In this document: piece after piece, positions 17,856 to 26,827 of the stretch
Layout of the letters: each line of letters starts with the position of its first letter
Position numbering within the stretch: position 1 is the stretch's first letter
Assembly (NCBI RefSeq): GCF_000383575.1
Contig: NZ_KB911579.1
Location: 4,673,424 to 4,737,423 of the forward strand
Origin: Salinispora oceanensis
GTDB lineage: Bacteria; Actinomycetota; Actinomycetes; Mycobacteriales; Micromonosporaceae
Reading direction: 5' to 3'
Length of the DNA: 64,000 nt
The notes under the pieces: generated by a model
What the model was told of the DNA's origin: nothing
Seen by the model: the letters and a program-made list of their open reading frames with translations, nothing else
Database searches by the model: none
Made by a program: the position numbers and the translations under genes

Positions 17856-18014
17856 CTACTCGCTGACCGCCACCTTGTCGGCCGCTGGATCGGTCCCGCC
17901 GCTCCGTTCGGCCGCGACCGCCCGGTCCATGTCGAGGAACATCTTCACCACGACCGCCCCGCGCTCCCGCTCGTTGGTGGCGATCGGGTCATGCCGTACG
18001 CTGCGTCGCTTCAT
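17856..18014 (-). CDS. candidate RiPP precursor peptide (52 residues)
   Basis: A 52-codon frame starts at the ATG at 18014 with GGGAGGTGA 7 bp upstream, inside the end of the S9 peptidase gene, and ends at 17856. It begins MKRRSVRHDPIATNERERGA, has a central hydrophobic stretch VVVKMFLDMDRAVAA and ends SGGTDPAADKVAVSE. It has no Cys, Trp, Tyr or His-rich tail, so it does not look like a lanthipeptide or thiopeptide. Its place ahead of a hairpin and a RiPP-type radical SAM gene makes it the natural precursor candidate. It could instead be a small non-precursor protein; no homology is recalled. Confidence 0.5.
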   Translation of the reverse strand: MKRRSVRHDPIATNERERGAVVVKMFLDMDRAVAAERSGGTDPAADKVAVSE

Positions 18015-18019
18015 GCGAT

Positions 18020-19825
18020 TCACCTCCCTCCCTGGCTGGTTGGTTGATACGGACGGCCGTCCGCTGCGGCCGCCCGGGTTCGGTCCGGTCCCAGTGCCTG
18101 GCCGGCGTACCGGAGCAGCTCATCGAACGCGCGGGTCTGGCTGGCGGCGTCCCCGAGATGGCCGCCGGACATCCAGTGCAGCTGGTGCGGCACCCGGCGG
18201 TGGCGCAGCGCAGCGACGTAGCGTCGCACCTGGCCCGGCGGGCAGCGGTCATCGTCGCTGGCGGCAGCGATGAACAGGGGGCCACGTACCTGGTCCAGGT
18301 AGGTCATCGGATTGGCCGCACGGTATCGCTGCGGTACGTCTTCGGGCCCGCCACCGAAGAGCTCGTCGTCCACCTCGCGCAGCGCCGCCGTGGTGCCGTG
18401 GTAGGCGGCCGGGTAGTCGGCGATGGGGGCGACGGCGAGACCGACCGACCAGTCGGCCGGTGCGACTCCCATCGCGAGGAGCACCAGGTACCCGCCCCAC
18501 GAATATCCGCACAGGCCGACCCGGTCTGGTGCGGCGACGCCGCGGTGGAGCAGGTGTCGGCGTACCGAGGTGAGGTCGTCCAGCTGCGCCAGCCCGACGC
18601 GTTGGTCGAACCCCCGTTGCCACTGCGGCCCGTACCCGGTCGATCCCCGGTAGTTGGTACGCACCACCGCGTACCCGGCGCGTACCAGCAGTTCAACCCG
18701 GGGGTCGTAGGCGTCGCGGTCGTGTAGGGACGGCCCGCCGTGGACCAGGAACAGGGTCGGCCACGGCCCGGCCCCGGGCGGGGTGGCCAGGAAACTGTGG
18801 ATCCGACCGTAGGGCTGGGTGGTCCACAGTTCGCTGCGCCGGGTCGTTCCGGTCGGTCGCGCCGGGCCAGCCGTACCCGGGGCTGCGGTGCCGGGCGCGA
18901 CGACCCGACGCTCGGGCGGCACCGACCCAGTGGTCCAGACATAGTGGATTTCTCCGCCGGGGGCACAGGTCAGATCCAGGATCGTGCCGGGTGGGGTGGC
19001 GATGGTCGCGGGTTCACCGCTGGTGAGGTCGGCCAGCAGTAGCCGGCTGCGACCGGCGTGGTCGTGTTGGATGAGCACCTGTCCGTCCGCGCCGTACCAG
19101 TGGGCGGTGACCTCGGTGTCGTAGGTTAGGGCCGCTGCCAGTGCGATACCCCGGTCCTGCTGCCAGGTACCGACCTGGTAGCGCTCTGGTGTTTCGACAA
19201 TGATCAGCAGCTGCGGGTGGGATCGGTCGCCGGGGCGGAACTCGAGCGCCCAGATTCGCCGGTGGGGGCTGCCAGCCACGACGTCGAGCCGACCGTCACT
19301 GAGGTGAACGACACTGATCGCCCGGTCGCTGTCGGCCCGCCCGGCCAGTGCGACCGTCGCTCCGTCAGCGGTCAGGTCGACCAGTGTCGCGTAGCCCGCC
19401 GCAGCGGCCACCAGCTGCCCGGCTCCGCCGGGTCTGCCCACGTAGCACCGGGTCTCGGTTTCGGTGCCGATGCCGACTGCGACTCGGCCGCCGGAAGCGT
19501 CGAAGGCGATCCCGGCCTGTCGCCCGGGTGGCAGGCCGGTGAGGGCGGCGGGTGGTGTCGTCGGGTCGGAAGGGGTCGGCGGGAACGGTTGCCGTCGCCA
19601 GAGCCCGATCCCCGCCGGGTTCGCGTCGAACCACCAGAAGTGCCGGCCGTCTGGTTCGATGTCGTAGGCGGTCACGCCATTCGGGGCGGTGGTGCGGACC
19701 TGCTGCTGGTCGGTGCGCCGGTCCCAGGTCAGCACCTGGGTCAGGCCTTTGTCGACGCGGACTTCGACGGATCTTTCAGGCCGCTGGGCAGCGAAGGCAG
19801 GCGCGTAAGGAATGTGCACAGTCAC
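18020..19825 (-). CDS. S9 family prolyl oligopeptidase-like peptidase
   Basis: The N-terminal ~350 residues are a beta-propeller-like domain. The C-terminal alpha/beta hydrolase domain has the oxyanion start FLVHGGPSLHDRDAYD, the nucleophile Ser in GLCGYSWGGYLVLLAMG, catalytic Asp in AASDDDRCPPGQ and His in SGGHLGDAAS, so the triad is complete. It is about 601 residues, starting at a GTG at 19825. It is the first gene of the RiPP operon and is the best candidate for leader removal or trimming. No signal peptide is seen, so it acts in the cytoplasm. Confidence 0.85.
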   Translation of the reverse strand: MTVHIPYAPAFAAQRPERSVEVRVDKGLTQVLTWDRRTDQQQVRTTAPNGVTAYDIEPDGRHFWWFDANPAGIGLWRRQPFPPTPSDPTTPPAALTGLPPGRQAGIAFDASGGRVAVGIGTETETRCYVGRPGGAGQLVAAAAGYATLVDLTADGATVALAGRADSDRAISVVHLSDGRLDVVAGSPHRRIWALEFRPGDRSHPQLLIIVETPERYQVGTWQQDRGIALAAALTYDTEVTAHWYGADGQVLIQHDHAGRSRLLLADLTSGEPATIATPPGTILDLTCAPGGEIHYVWTTGSVPPERRVVAPGTAAPGTAGPARPTGTTRRSELWTTQPYGRIHSFLATPPGAGPWPTLFLVHGGPSLHDRDAYDPRVELLVRAGYAVVRTNYRGSTGYGPQWQRGFDQRVGLAQLDDLTSVRRHLLHRGVAAPDRVGLCGYSWGGYLVLLAMGVAPADWSVGLAVAPIADYPAAYHGTTAALREVDDELFGGGPEDVPQRYRAANPMTYLDQVRGPLFIAAASDDDRCPPGQVRRYVAALRHRRVPHQLHWMSGGHLGDAASQTRAFDELLRYAGQALGPDRTRAAAADGRPYQPTSQGGR

Positions 19826-19884
19826 CCCGATCCAGGACAGGCACCTACCGGATCGTAATCTATCAATTTCTCTCGGTAAATAGT

Positions 19885-19944
19885 CGGTCGAGAATTGCTG
19901 CCTGGCTTTTCGGAATAGTTCACGAAGCCAGCCGACCGTTTTTT
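19885..19944 (+). terminator. nested hairpin plus T-run upstream of the MauE-like gene
   Basis: CGGTCG (19885) pairs with CGACCG (19933), and inside it CTGGCTT (19902) pairs with AAGCCAG (19925); six T follow at 19939. On the plus strand this looks like a Rho-independent terminator or attenuator 50 bp before the MauE-like gene. It lies in the divergent region that must also hold the RiPP operon promoter. Confidence 0.4.
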
Positions 19945-19991
19945 ACCTTGTTTTAGGTGATAAAGCTGGATTCTGTCGTTAGCGTCGACTC

Positions 19992-20426
19992 ATGTGGCTT
20001 CGCGCTGTCCTGGGTGCCATCCTCACGGCGATGGGAGCCGGCCAGCTTGCTTCGTGGCCGGTGCTGCCGGACATCCTCGCCGCGTACGAGATCGCGCCCG
20101 CGGCGGCGTTGCCGTGGCTGGCCGCGGTGCTGATCCTGGCGGAACTGGCCGGTGGGCTCTGGCTGCTGACCCGACCGCGGTCGTGCGCGCTGACCCCGGT
20201 CTGGATCTACACCGGGGTGGCGGCGGCCTGGGCCGGTCTGGCGGCGCAGGCGTTCGTACGGGGGCTGACGGTCGACAACTGCGGTTGCTTCGGGCGCTTC
20301 CTGCCCCAGGGACTCGGCTGGTTCGTGCTGCTGCAGGACGCTCTGCTGCTGCTCTACGCCGGGCTGTTGCTGCGTGCCACCCGCAGGGCCCGGGCACGAT
20401 CGGCAGCAGCCGCGGCGACCGGCTGA
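19992..20426 (+). CDS. MauE/DoxX-like redox-associated membrane protein
   Basis: A 144-residue protein with four hydrophobic segments, starting MWLRAVLGAILTAMGAGQLA. The loop motif TVDNCGCFGRFLP carries the two Cys of MauE-like proteins, which relate to DsbD/VKOR-type disulfide handling. It is divergent from the RiPP operon. No periplasmic thioredoxin partner is nearby. The role is therefore disulfide exchange by family only. Confidence 0.75.
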   Translation: MWLRAVLGAILTAMGAGQLASWPVLPDILAAYEIAPAAALPWLAAVLILAELAGGLWLLTRPRSCALTPVWIYTGVAAAWAGLAAQAFVRGLTVDNCGCFGRFLPQGLGWFVLLQDALLLLYAGLLLRATRRARARSAAAAATG

Positions 20427-20468
20427 GAGAAGCGGCGCAGCGGAGCCGGCGCCGCCGCCCAGACCAGC

Positions 20469-21158
20469 TCAGTGCACGACCCAGCCAGACCCATGGCTGC
20501 TCCACAACCAGGAGAGGTACCGCCGCAGCTCCAGCGGTGTGGCGAGCCAGCCCTTGTCCTGGTAGGTGAGGATGCGTTTCACCTCGCCGGGAATCAGGTC
20601 CTCGGAGGTGACGCCAGTCTCCGGGATCGGCGTCTGTGGGGCGACGGCCGCGGGAGCGGGAACGACGGGTATGCGGATGCCACGTCGTTCCAACTCCTTG
20701 AGAACGGTGAGATAGAACCTCGGCAGATGGTAGGGGGAGGTGGTGAGTGCGATGCTGGTGATGCCACCCTTCTGCACCTGGTCAGCGATCCAGGCGGCCT
20801 GCCGGCCGGTGTTGGGCGACGGGTCCGGCTGTAGCTGGAGCCCTTCCCGGCGGCGGAGGCCGAGACCACGTAGGTAGTCGAGGGTGACCTCGGTGTAGGT
20901 CTTCTCCGCCGGGTTCCCGCTCGTGACCAGCAGGTGGCGGAGGCGGGGGTTTGCCTCCCAAGCCCGGATCGCATCGGTGAAGCGCCACTCTTCCCCCTGG
21001 CCGGTCGCCACTGCGACGGCGTCGACGTGGCTGGTAGCCGCCGGAGGTATGGAAAGGATCATCGTGGTGGCCTTGGTCACCTCGAGGAGTTGACTGGCCG
21101 AGAAGCCATCCAGTTCTTCGTCCTGCACAAATCGGGCAATCGTTGACTCGGTGCTCAT
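20469..21158 (-). CDS. YdcF/ElyC-like (DUF218) protein
   Basis: About 229 residues with the DUF218 pattern: VDAVAVATGQGEEWRFTDAI, then RLRHLLVTSGNPAEKTYTEV and ITSIALTTSPYHLPRFYLTV. The domain resembles a Rossmann-like fold and has been linked to cell-envelope processes and to S-adenosylmethionine binding. No membrane segment is seen at the N-terminus, so it looks cytoplasmic. It is divergent from murJ across a G-rich repeat. Confidence 0.7.
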   Translation of the reverse strand: MSTESTIARFVQDEELDGFSASQLLEVTKATTMILSIPPAATSHVDAVAVATGQGEEWRFTDAIRAWEANPRLRHLLVTSGNPAEKTYTEVTLDYLRGLGLRRREGLQLQPDPSPNTGRQAAWIADQVQKGGITSIALTTSPYHLPRFYLTVLKELERRGIRIPVVPAPAAVAPQTPIPETGVTSEDLIPGEVKRILTYQDKGWLATPLELRRYLSWLWSSHGSGWVVH

Positions 21159-21174
21159 CTGGGCCTCCAATCGG

Positions 21175-21230
21175 GGGCTGGGCTGGGCTGGGCTGGGCTG
21201 GGCAGGGCTGGGCTGGGCTGGGCAGGGCTC
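21175..21230. repeat. tandem pentanucleotide repeat (GGGCT/GGGCA)
   Basis: About eleven head-to-tail GGGCT units, two of them changed to GGGCA, fill the gap between the YdcF-like gene and murJ. The plus strand carries runs of three G at 5-bp intervals, so it can form G-quadruplexes and can change length by slippage. It sits about 50 bp before the murJ start. Confidence 0.75.
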
Positions 21231-21277
21231 CGGGGTCCGGGGCGGGGTCCGGGCGCCCGTGCGCTAGGAAGGTCGCC

Positions 21278-22882
21278 ATGGCAGAAGGATCTTCCCTTAG
21301 CAGCGCGGGTCGGACCATGGCGGTGGCGACGTTGGTATCCCGGGCCGTCGGCTTCGTCCGGCTGGTGGTGCTGGCCTCCGCGCTGGGAATGGGGAGTCGT
21401 CTGCTGGACAGCTACAACGTGGCGAACACCCTGCCCAACGCCGTCTACGAGCTTGTCCTCGGAGGTGCGATGGCCAGCGTGGTGGTGCCACTGCTGGTGC
21501 GGGCCGCGCTGACCGAACCCGATGCCGGGGTACGCTACGCCCAGCGGCTGCTGTCGCTGCTGGTCTACGGGCTCGGGGCGGTCACGTTGGTGGCGATGAT
21601 CTCGGCCCCCTGGCTGGTCGCGGTCTACGCCCCGGGGTTCTCTGCCGAGCAGCACGAGCTGGCGGTGCTGCTGTGCTGGTTCTTCCTGCCCCAGATCCTG
21701 TTCTACGGCCTCAGCGCCACCGCCGGCGCCGTGCTCAACACCCGGGGCCGGTTCGCCGCGCCGATGTGGGCGCCGGTTGTCAACAGTCTGATCGTGATCG
21801 CTGTCGGGTTGACCTACCTGGCGATCGGCGGCACCACCAGCATCCCGTTGATGTCCACCGGGCAGCTGGTGTTGCTCGCCGGGGGCACCACCGCAGGCGT
21901 CCTCGCCCAGATGGCCCTGGTGGTGTGGGCGTTGGCACGCAGCGGCTTCACCCTTCGGCCCCGGCTTGACCCACGGGGCATCGGGATCCGCCGAATCGGT
22001 CAGCTCGGCGGCTGGGTCCTCGTGTCCGTCGTCGCCGCGCAGATCCTGCTCGCGGTGGCCACCCGGGTCGCCTCAACCAGCGGACCGGGCGGGGTGAGCG
22101 CCTTCCAGAACGCGCTCGCGGTGTTCCAGATGCCGTTCGGGGTCCTCGTCATGTCGGTGCTGACCGCCATGCTGCCCCGGCTCAGTCGCCACGCCGCCAG
22201 CCGCCAGCACGCCCACATCGTTGAGGATCTCTCCCAGGCGGTACGACTGGCTGTCGTCGCTCTCGCCCCGATAGCGGTTGCCATGACGGTGCTCGGCCCG
22301 CAGATCGCCACGCTGCTGTTCGCCTACGGACGCAGTTCACCGTCGGCGATCGCGCTGCTGGGCGCGGTGGTGGCAGCCTTCGGGGTGGCCCTGGTGCCGT
22401 TCACCGGCTTCATGATTCTGCAACGCGGGTTCTACGCCCTGCAGGACACCAAGACCCCCGCGATCATCACTGTCGGAGTCACCGCCGTCGGCGTGGCCGG
22501 ATGCCTCGCCGCGTCGCGGCTACTGCCCCGCGCCAACGCTGTGGTCGGTGTTCCCCTCGCGTACGCGGTCGCGTACACGGTGGGCCTCGCCGCTGCCGCC
22601 CTTCTCCTGCGCCGCCGACTGGGCCGCATCGACGGGCACCGGCTACTTGGTACGGCGGCCCGGGTGGCGGTCGCCGTCGGCCTCTCCGGTAGCTGTGGTG
22701 GCCTCACGGTCTACGCCCTCACCCCGCTGCTCGATTCCCCGAGCAGTGGAGCGCTGATCATCGTGACCACGGCGGGCATCATCGGCTGCGCCGTCTACGT
22801 TGCGGTGGCCCGCCTGGTGCACCTCACCGAGCTGCGGCAACTCGTGACAACCGCCCTGGGGCCTGTGTCGAAGTCGGTGTAG
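21278..22882 (+). CDS. murJ: MurJ-type lipid II flippase-like protein (MviN family)
   Basis: 534 residues with 13-14 hydrophobic segments. It starts AGRTMAVATLVSRAVGFVRL, the usual MviN N-terminus, with DSYNVANTLPNAVYELVLGG soon after and FQMPFGVLVMSVLTAMLPRL in the middle. MurJ moves lipid II across the membrane for peptidoglycan synthesis. The ATG at 21278 has TAGGAAGG upstream. Because the gene is unlinked to cell-wall genes and the cell surely has another copy beside its chromosome-end genes, this may be a paralogue. Confidence 0.85.
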   Translation: MAEGSSLSSAGRTMAVATLVSRAVGFVRLVVLASALGMGSRLLDSYNVANTLPNAVYELVLGGAMASVVVPLLVRAALTEPDAGVRYAQRLLSLLVYGLGAVTLVAMISAPWLVAVYAPGFSAEQHELAVLLCWFFLPQILFYGLSATAGAVLNTRGRFAAPMWAPVVNSLIVIAVGLTYLAIGGTTSIPLMSTGQLVLLAGGTTAGVLAQMALVVWALARSGFTLRPRLDPRGIGIRRIGQLGGWVLVSVVAAQILLAVATRVASTSGPGGVSAFQNALAVFQMPFGVLVMSVLTAMLPRLSRHAASRQHAHIVEDLSQAVRLAVVALAPIAVAMTVLGPQIATLLFAYGRSSPSAIALLGAVVAAFGVALVPFTGFMILQRGFYALQDTKTPAIITVGVTAVGVAGCLAASRLLPRANAVVGVPLAYAVAYTVGLAAAALLLRRRLGRIDGHRLLGTAARVAVAVGLSGSCGGLTVYALTPLLDSPSSGALIIVTTAGIIGCAVYVAVARLVHLTELRQLVTTALGPVSKSV

Positions 22883-23025
22883 CCACTCGTTGATCGCGGC
22901 AGCGGCCGAACACCACCTACGCCGCCGACCAGGGCCCGTAGCACGCCGGCATGTCCCGTCACGGCGCACCTACCCGGGTCCGCCACCACCGGCCGGGCCG
23001 CCCCAGGAGACTCCCTGGGCTGGAA

Positions 23026-24390
23026 TCACCCGGCAGATATATCAGGCGTCGTGCACCGAACCGTCCGGTCCAGGAACTGTCGAATCTGACTATTCTTCCA
23101 TCGGGCGACCCCGATACCAGACGCGTCGCCGAGGTGTCCCAACCATCGCAGAATGGGTAGTACGACGGTAGCGTCATGGAAGTCCAGGTGCTTCGTCCCG
23201 GGTGCTGTCATCTCGTGGAACTCGGCCTGTGCGGTGTCCCGTGCGAAATCGTTGCTGCCAGAGTTCAACTCACTGTAGATCATCAGGTACGGAACACTGA
23301 GTGGGTCGTGAGGGCGTTCACTGTAGAGCCCCCCATCGATGTTGATGGCTACGGTGCACCGGTTGTCGATCTTGCTGAGCTCGCTGGCGACCGCCCCGCC
23401 CAGAGATAGCCCCATCGTGGCGATCGGCTGTCCTGACCCCAGTTCGTCGGTGGGATATCCGGGAACAGTGGCCAGGATGCTGGGAAGCCGGTCAAGCACA
23501 TGCTGTGAGTCTTCGGTGCGTCGGGCAACGACGGTAGCTGCGCTTGTGCTCAATTGGTAGAGCTCCGCAGAGATTCGGGCGCGCTCGGAGCGGGTGAGGT
23601 CACCCCGCAGTGCACGGTTGATTTCCTGGGTTCGGCTGGCTGTGGCCGGGGCGACGGCCGCGTCTGCTTCCTCCAGCTCGGCGCGTTGATCGATGTGCCT
23701 AACACTCACCACGACATAGCCGTGGCTTGCCAACGATTCCATCAGGAGCGAGTTTTCCGCGGTGATGGACACGAGCCCGGGCTGGTAGAGGATTACCGGT
23801 GCGGTAGCAGCGTGTCGGCTGGCGTGGGCCCCACGAATCGCATGCGTCCGTACCTGCTTCAGGTAGCCGGCGAGCCGCCGTAGCCCGGAGGGAATCCCGG
23901 GAGCTTCGTGGAATTCGAACCACAGGGCCTCGCCTTCCGAATGTCGTTGATTCAGGTTTGCTTCCGCCGGGTACCACGTGGTGACGAAGAGTCGCCTACG
24001 TCCCATGCGTGGTGCCGTTCTGACGTCACGCTCCTCCGTTGTTGTGATCACGCCGACCGCGAACGGGCCGTCGGGCTGCGGGAGGCTGGGAATGGGAAAG
24101 CCGACTACCAGCGCGGCAGACACTGTCGACAACACCAGAGCGACCAGCCCGCCGACGATGCGTACGCCGACGGGCAGTTCTGTGCCGACGGCGACGCAGA
24201 GCCAGGCGACGGCGAGGTAGGCCGGTGCCATCTGCCACCGGGCGCTGTTGTTGACCAGGCGGAGGATGCTGAGTGCGGTCACCGCGACGATCGCCGGCAG
24301 CGTCACGCTCGTCGGAGCGGCGAAGAGGGTCAGCGTCGTGGTGAGGGCGGTAGCAGTCAGAATGGCGCGTTCGACATAGGTCCACATCAT
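23026..24390 (-). CDS. membrane-anchored alpha/beta hydrolase (PAF-acetylhydrolase/dienelactone type)
   Basis: 454 residues. Four hydrophobic segments fill residues 1-100. The hydrolase domain follows: RLFVTTWYPAEANLNQRHSE, PVILYQPGL as oxyanion strand, and the nucleophile Ser in IATMGLSLGGAVASELSKID; HLDFHD near the end may hold the catalytic His. This is the arrangement of PAF-acetylhydrolase-like lipases. The start overlaps the TetR stop by 4 bp, so the TetR gene and this gene form an operon and the regulator probably controls it. Confidence 0.75.
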   Translation of the reverse strand: MMWTYVERAILTATALTTTLTLFAAPTSVTLPAIVAVTALSILRLVNNSARWQMAPAYLAVAWLCVAVGTELPVGVRIVGGLVALVLSTVSAALVVGFPIPSLPQPDGPFAVGVITTTEERDVRTAPRMGRRRLFVTTWYPAEANLNQRHSEGEALWFEFHEAPGIPSGLRRLAGYLKQVRTHAIRGAHASRHAATAPVILYQPGLVSITAENSLLMESLASHGYVVVSVRHIDQRAELEEADAAVAPATASRTQEINRALRGDLTRSERARISAELYQLSTSAATVVARRTEDSQHVLDRLPSILATVPGYPTDELGSGQPIATMGLSLGGAVASELSKIDNRCTVAINIDGGLYSERPHDPLSVPYLMIYSELNSGSNDFARDTAQAEFHEMTAPGTKHLDFHDATVVLPILRWLGHLGDASGIGVARWKNSQIRQFLDRTVRCTTPDISAG

Positions 24391-25082
24391 CGATTCCGCC
24401 GGTCCGACGAGCCCGGGACGAGGGCGACACCGAGGTAGCCACAGACGAAGTCGGCGAGTTCCTCGGCGAACTCGTCGGCATCGGTGGGAAGGTTCCAGCC
24501 GGACATCCCCTCTGGGTGAAGCAGGCGCCCCAGGAACATCAGGTTGAAGAAGTACGCCGTCATGCTGGCCGCTCGGGCCAGGTCCGAATGCCGTATCTCG
24601 TCGGCGTGACTCTGTAGCAGTGAGCGAAAGCCGGACACGGCGACCTCCTCCCGGCGCCGCCAGTGCTCGTCAAGCAGGTCCGGGTGCAACCGAGACTGAA
24701 GGTAGGCCGGTCGCATGACATGGCGCAGGTCCTCGGATTGACGCCATGCCGCACGGCCAACTTGGACGAGTGCCTCACGCAGCGAGGTGTGGCTGCTCGG
24801 CTCGGGGTTGTCCCGGGTGAAGTCGTCCCACCAATGCGTCACCTTGCGCAGGTACAGGGCGACGAGGATGGCGACGGCGGCGTTCTGATTGTCGAAACGC
24901 TGGTAGACCGACGCCACGGACACACCGGCCCGGTTGGCGATCTGCGCGACGCTGATCTCGTTGAAGTTCTCTTCGAGCAGCAGTTCGTCTAGTGCGGTGA
25001 TGAGCTTGTCCCGGGTCTCGCGGGAGCGCCGCTGCGTGGCGGGTTTGGCGCCGGGCGACGCACCGTCCACAGAACTAAACAT
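24387..25082 (-). CDS. TetR/AcrR family regulator
   Basis: 231 residues with an N-terminal helix-turn-helix, RRSRETRDKLITALDELLLE then ISVAQIANRAGVSVASVYQR F. The ligand-binding part is helical and ends VCGYLGVALVPG. TAAAC-N9-GTTTA (25076-25094) spans its start codon and may be an autoregulatory site. The hydrolase gene follows with a 4-bp overlap. Confidence 0.85.
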   Translation of the reverse strand: MFSSVDGASPGAKPATQRRSRETRDKLITALDELLLEENFNEISVAQIANRAGVSVASVYQRFDNQNAAVAILVALYLRKVTHWWDDFTRDNPEPSSHTSLREALVQVGRAAWRQSEDLRHVMRPAYLQSRLHPDLLDEHWRRREEVAVSGFRSLLQSHADEIRHSDLARAASMTAYFFNLMFLGRLLHPEGMSGWNLPTDADEFAEELADFVCGYLGVALVPGSSDRRNR

Positions 25083-25227
25083 GACTCAGGTTTACCTTAT
25101 TCTTGGAGGGATCTCAACCGACTCGCCACGCTTTCGCCCGCGCCCTGCACGACGCGTTGATCACCTACCCGGGCGCGAGCGTCGCGGTGGCCGCGCACCG
25201 GCTGGGACGCCGACTGCCACCGCAGTG

Positions 25228-26811
25228 CTAGCCGGCAGCAGATTCTGCTGATCCGCTGCGGGAGCGAGCCCGAGCCACCAGCCGGGTCACCTCCGCCACG
25301 GTGGCCGGGCCCGGATTGACCACGCTGACCCAGCCCTGCTCGGCGTAGACCGGATGGGGCAGCAGGCGGTCCGTCTCCGCGAAGTCGAGCCGGTCGCGGT
25401 GTGCGGCGAACTCCTCCGGGCCGTAGCCGAACAGGTTGCGGAACTCGGTGCGTCCCACCTCGACGTTCAGCCGGTACCGTCCGGGGTCGGCCAGGCGGGA
25501 CCGCTCGTCGAAGCCCGGGGTGTCGTGCCCGACGATTGTGGCGAACGGTCGCGCCCGGTCCGCGCCGGTGAAGAAGAACCGGTCGCCCCAGGTGCGCGGC
25601 GGGTGCTCAGGGCCCGGCGGGGTCCGGGTCTCGGTCACCCCCATCAGGCCAGCGATCCGGGCCGCGTCGGCCGCGCCCGGTTCGGAACCGATGTGCAGGA
25701 TCGCGTCGCAGGTCCCGACCGTCGCCGCTGCAAGCGACGACAGCCCGAGCAGGTTGGCCGCGCGTTCACGGAGCTCATCGCCCTTGGGCGGCGGGAAGAT
25801 CCCGGTTTCGGCGCCGAGTTGGTGCTCGTAGGTGCCGGGCTCCGGCGGCCCGAGACCGAGCGGCCCGCTCGCCCCGAGACTGCCGGCCACGTACACGTAC
25901 CTTCTGCCGAGCGAGGCAGACACGATCGAGCCGGCGCCGTTCCACTGGAAGGCCAGGTCCTGGCCCTCCCAGTGGCTGTCCCACCGGCTCGGGTGCCGTT
26001 GCAGGTGGGAGTTGTGGGCGGAGACCAGGACCGGCCCCCGGTCCCGTTCGCGGGTGAGGATGTCCAGCAGATTTTGCGCCATCAGCGCATCCCGGACGGC
26101 GAGCAGGCGACGGATGCGCTGCGGCTGGGTGCCCGGTACGGCCATCGCGCCGTGGTAGGTGAGCAGGCCGACAACCACGCCGGCGAGGACCGTGGCGCGG
26201 TTCCAGGACCCCAGCGATGTCTCCCGGATCAGGCGAGGCGCGTCGGCGTACAGCTGTGTACGGAAGTCCTCGGCGATCCCGCGTAGCGTCGTCGCCTCCC
26301 GTGACCGGCCGGGAGATCGCGTCGCGTCGTACATGATTTCGGGGGCGGTCCAGCGCTCCTCAGCGCCGACGAGGCCGTCCAGGTCGGAGACGGCTTCGCC
26401 GAGGTAGTCGCGCAGTTCACGCAGCATCGGCCCGGGACTGGGCGCGCCGGTGATCTCGGTTGGGGCGTCGAAGCCGTGGAAGGTGACGCGCTCGTCGGGC
26501 GGCAGCTTCTCGTTGTGGGCGCGCAGCCAGTCGACCAGTTCGCGGCTGGCGGGGTGGGTGCCCCAGCCGTGGCTGATGCCGGTGCTCAGGTCCACCTCGT
26601 CGCGGCGGCCCTGCACATAGTCGTTGACGGTGAGCCCGGCGGCCCGGTCCGATTCGATGGCGATGGACCGGAAGCCCTGCCCGACGAGGGTTTCGAGGAT
26701 CCGATTGCGTAGGTGGGGGAAGGCCGGCTCACCGTGGTAGGGCTCGCCGATCGCGAGCAGCCGCGGCCGGTGGGCACGGACAAGGGCCTGCAACTCCGTA
26801 TCGAAAGCCAT
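25228..26811 (-). CDS. erythromycin esterase-like protein fused to a DUF6194 domain
   Basis: Residues 1-~390 are an erythromycin-esterase/EreA-like domain: RPRLLAIGEPYHGEPAFPHL, SIAIESDRAAGLTVNDYVQG, and VLVSAHNSHLQRHPSRWDSH. The Glu and His of the active site (GEPYHGE, AHNSH) are present. From about residue 420 the sequence changes to a DUF6194 domain: TWGDRFFFTGADRARPFATI, YRLNVEVGRTEFRNLFGYGP and LPHPVYAEQGWVSVVNPGPA. The fusion adds about 110 residues to the usual esterase. Family members hydrolyse macrolide lactones, but many have unknown substrates. It is divergent from a MerR gene across an operator-like repeat. Confidence 0.85.
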   Translation of the reverse strand: MAFDTELQALVRAHRPRLLAIGEPYHGEPAFPHLRNRILETLVGQGFRSIAIESDRAAGLTVNDYVQGRRDEVDLSTGISHGWGTHPASRELVDWLRAHNEKLPPDERVTFHGFDAPTEITGAPSPGPMLRELRDYLGEAVSDLDGLVGAEERWTAPEIMYDATRSPGRSREATTLRGIAEDFRTQLYADAPRLIRETSLGSWNRATVLAGVVVGLLTYHGAMAVPGTQPQRIRRLLAVRDALMAQNLLDILTRERDRGPVLVSAHNSHLQRHPSRWDSHWEGQDLAFQWNGAGSIVSASLGRRYVYVAGSLGASGPLGLGPPEPGTYEHQLGAETGIFPPPKGDELRERAANLLGLSSLAAATVGTCDAILHIGSEPGAADAARIAGLMGVTETRTPPGPEHPPRTWGDRFFFTGADRARPFATIVGHDTPGFDERSRLADPGRYRLNVEVGRTEFRNLFGYGPEEFAAHRDRLDFAETDRLLPHPVYAEQGWVSVVNPGPATVAEVTRLVARARSRSGSAESAAG

Positions 26812-26827
26812 GACCTTAACCGTATCG

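Noticed and set aside
21175-21230. CRISPR array
   Set aside because: The units are 5 bp with no spacers; it is a simple tandem repeat, and no cas genes are present.
23535-23570. tRNA-like string (GCTCAATTGGTAGAGC)
   Set aside because: It resembles a tRNA D-arm but no acceptor, anticodon or T-arm follows, and it lies inside the intact hydrolase gene on the other strand.
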